A program made the position numbers and the translations under genes. This document shows positions 18,474-20,320 of a DNA stretch of 20,320 nucleotides, piece after piece; position 1 is the stretch's first letter, and every line of letters starts with the position of its first letter. The DNA lies in NCBI GenBank assembly GCA_013361595.1, contig JABFXT010000047.1, positions 1 through 20,320 on the forward strand, in the 5' to 3' direction. The notes beneath the pieces are model-generated. The model made no database searches. It was not told where the DNA came from and was given only the letters and a program-made list of their open reading frames with translations. Source of the DNA: Nocardia sp. Its GTDB lineage: Bacteria; Actinomycetota; Actinomycetes; Mycobacteriales; Mycobacteriaceae.

Positions 18474-20320
18474 GTGACTGAGCACGTCGAACAACTCGAG
18501 TTCCAGGCCGAGACCCATCAGCTGCTCGAACTGATGATCCACTCGGTCTACTCCAACAAAGACACGTTCCTGCGGGAGCTGATCTCGAACGCTTCCGACG
18601 CGCTGGACAAGCTGCGGCTGGAGTCCTATCGGGACAAGGATCTGCATGTCGATACCGACGACCTGCACATCGAGCTGGAGGTCGACAAGGACCAGCGGAT
18701 CCTCACCGTCCGGGACAACGGCATCGGCATGTCGCGTGCCGAAGTAGTGGACCTGATCGGAACTCTGGCCAAATCCGGAACCGCCGAGGTCCGCCGGAAA
18801 CTGAACGAGTCGAAGTCCGAGGCCGCGACCGAGGAACTGATCGGCCAGTTCGGTATCGGCTTCTACTCGACGTTCATGGTCGCCGACAAGGTGGTGCTCA
18901 CCAGCCGCCGCGCGGGTGAGACCACCGGTACGCGCTGGGAATCCGCCGCCGGTTCGGGCACCTACACCATCGAAACCCTCGACGAGGCACCGCAGGGTAC
19001 CGCCGTCACGCTGCACCTGAAGCCGGCGGACCCCGAGGATCATCTCTTCGACTACACCCAGGAGCATAAGCTCCGCGAAATCGTGAAGAAGTACTCCGAT
19101 TTCATCGCCTGGCCGATCCGGATGCAGGTGGAGCGCACCGTCACCGAGGGCGAGGGCGAGGAGAAGGAGGAGAAGACCGTCGTCGAGGAGCAGACGCTCA
19201 ACTCGATGAAGGCCCTCTGGACCCGCCCGCGCAGCGAGGTGTCCGATGAGGAGTACCAGGAGTTCTACAAGCACGTCAGCCACGCCTGGGACGAGCCGCT
19301 CGAGATCATCCCGCTCAAGGCCGAGGGGACCTTCGAGTATCAGGCGCTGCTGTTCCTGCCCTCGCAGGCGCCGTTCGATCTGTTCACCCGTGAACACAAG
19401 CGCGGTGTCCAGCTCTACGTGAAGCGTGTGTTCATCATGGACAACTGCGAAGAGCTCATGCCGGAGTATCTGCGCTTCGTCAAAGGTGTGGTGGACGCGC
19501 AGGATCTCTCGCTCAATGTTTCCCGCGAGATCCTGCAGCAGGACCGGCAGATCCAGATGATCCGCAAACGTCTGGTCAAAAAGGTGCTGAGCAACGTCAA
19601 AGACCTGCAGCGCGCCGAGGACCAGACGAAATACCGTACTTTCTGGCAGGAATTCGGCCGGGTCCTCAAGGAGGGCCTGCTCTCCGATTTCGACAACCAG
19701 AAGACCCTGCTGGAGGTGTCGTCCTTCGCTTCGACCCGGTCCGAGACCGAGGCGACCACGCTGGCCCAGTACGTCGAGCGGATGCCGGAAGGCCAGGACG
19801 GTATCTACTACATGACCGGGGAATCCCGGGATCAGGTGGAGCGGTCACCGCATCTGGAGGCGTTCCGCGCCAAGGGCCGTGAGGTGCTGATCCTCACCGA
19901 CCCGGTCGACGAGATGTGGGTCGGTCAGGTGCCGGAGTTCGACGGCAAACCGTTCCAGTCGATCGCCAAGGGTGAGGTCGATCTGGAGACCGAGGAGGAG
20001 AAGAAGGAATCCGAGGCCCTGCGCGAACAGCAGGACAAAGATTTCGCCGAGGTGCTGACCTGGCTGGGTAAAGCCCTGGCGGACAGTGTCAAAGAGGTGC
20101 GGCTCAGCTCCCGGCTGACCAGCTCACCGGTCTGCCTGGTGGGTGATGTCTTCGATATGACCCCGATGCTGGAACGGATGTACCGGGCCTCGGGCCAGGA
20201 ATTGCCGCAGTTCAAGCGGATTCTGGAACTCAACCCCACCCACCCGCTGGTGACCGGTCTGCGCGACGCCTATGACAGTCGCAAAGAAGATGCGGATGAG
20301 GGCAAGGTGCCCGAGCTCAC
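18474..20320 (+). CDS. htpG: Molecular chaperone HtpG (Hsp90), 3'-truncated by window edge
   Basis: Bacterial Hsp90, an ATP-driven homodimeric cytosolic chaperone. The frame is open from the GTG at 18474 to the window end, giving 615 residues of an expected ~640. The GHKL ATPase pocket shows ELISNASDALDKLR (Glu35, Asn39), DNGIGMS (Asp81) and GQFGIGFYS (124-132). An acidic Glu/Lys linker (TEGEGEEKEEKTVVEE, about 224) separates it from the middle domain, which contains the catalytic-loop segment LNVSREILQQD. The C-terminal dimerisation domain includes VRLSSRLTSSPVCLV and is cut near its end. The GTG is chosen because VTEHVEQLEFQAET matches the family N-terminus. It may also be read through from the nuclease gene 15 nt upstream. 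Confidence 0.97.
   Translation, partial: MTEHVEQLEFQAETHQLLELMIHSVYSNKDTFLRELISNASDALDKLRLESYRDKDLHVDTDDLHIELEVDKDQRILTVRDNGIGMSRAEVVDLIGTLAKSGTAEVRRKLNESKSEAATEELIGQFGIGFYSTFMVADKVVLTSRRAGETTGTRWESAAGSGTYTIETLDEAPQGTAVTLHLKPADPEDHLFDYTQEHKLREIVKKYSDFIAWPIRMQVERTVTEGEGEEKEEKTVVEEQTLNSMKALWTRPRSEVSDEEYQEFYKHVSHAWDEPLEIIPLKAEGTFEYQALLFLPSQAPFDLFTREHKRGVQLYVKRVFIMDNCEELMPEYLRFVKGVVDAQDLSLNVSREILQQDRQIQMIRKRLVKKVLSNVKDLQRAEDQTKYRTFWQEFGRVLKEGLLSDFDNQKTLLEVSSFASTRSETEATTLAQYVERMPEGQDGIYYMTGESRDQVERSPHLEAFRAKGREVLILTDPVDEMWVGQVPEFDGKPFQSIAKGEVDLETEEEKKESEALREQQDKDFAEVLTWLGKALADSVKEVRLSSRLTSSPVCLVGDVFDMTPMLERMYRASGQELPQFKRILELNPTHPLVTGLRDAYDSRKEDADEGKVPEL

Noticed and set aside
18462..19397. 311-codon minus-strand frame opposite htpG
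   Set aside because: HtpG is unmistakable here; the antisense product is a Leu/Asp/Gly-rich mirror of HtpG codons.

Overview
The window is high-GC actinobacterial DNA and most likely comes from Nocardia or a close relative in the Mycobacteriales. The reasons are gene content (a LysX fusion enzyme, a secreted cutinase-like hydrolase, DUF5313 and DUF6474 proteins, an actinobacterial RraA, GTG/TTG starts) and strong G/C third-position bias. All identifications come from reading translated sequence; no database search was run.

Left part (1-5280, + strand): the 3' three quarters of gltB and a complete gltD encode the two subunits of NADPH-dependent glutamate synthase. The gltB/gltD junction carries three tandem copies of a 63-bp repeat. 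gltB now stops inside the first copy. The array is open from end to end as a 65-codon reading frame whose GTG overlaps the gltB stop and whose TGA overlaps the gltD GTG. This resembles the mycobacterial MIRU arrangement and is the most interesting signal in the window. A very strong hairpin terminator follows gltD.

Middle (5281-11621): a secreted cutinase-family esterase (+) converges end-to-end on a histidine phosphatase (-). Further minus-strand genes are a one-pass membrane protein with a QGGYP-repeat tail and the large LysX protein (membrane lysyl-phosphatidylglycerol synthase fused to a lysyl-tRNA synthetase module). A small S4 RNA-binding protein is divergent from lysX and converges on rraA.

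Copper and membrane cluster (11622-15713, - strand): reading 5' to 3' on the minus strand, a small His-containing membrane protein, a YcnI-like (DUF1775) protein, CopC, CopD, two tandem DUF5313 membrane proteins and rraA. The first four overlap head to tail, and the first DUF5313 gene starts 9 nt after copD. They therefore look co-transcribed and are probably concerned with copper handling at the cell envelope. The copC/copD overlap carries its own 13-bp tandem duplication.

Right part (15860-20320): a basic DUF6474 protein (-) is divergent from a TM0106-type RecB-like/RNase H-like nuclease (+). That gene is followed 15 nt later by htpG (Hsp90), which runs off the window and may be transcribed as a leaderless mRNA.

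No tRNA, rRNA, CRISPR array, insertion sequence or prophage gene was seen.
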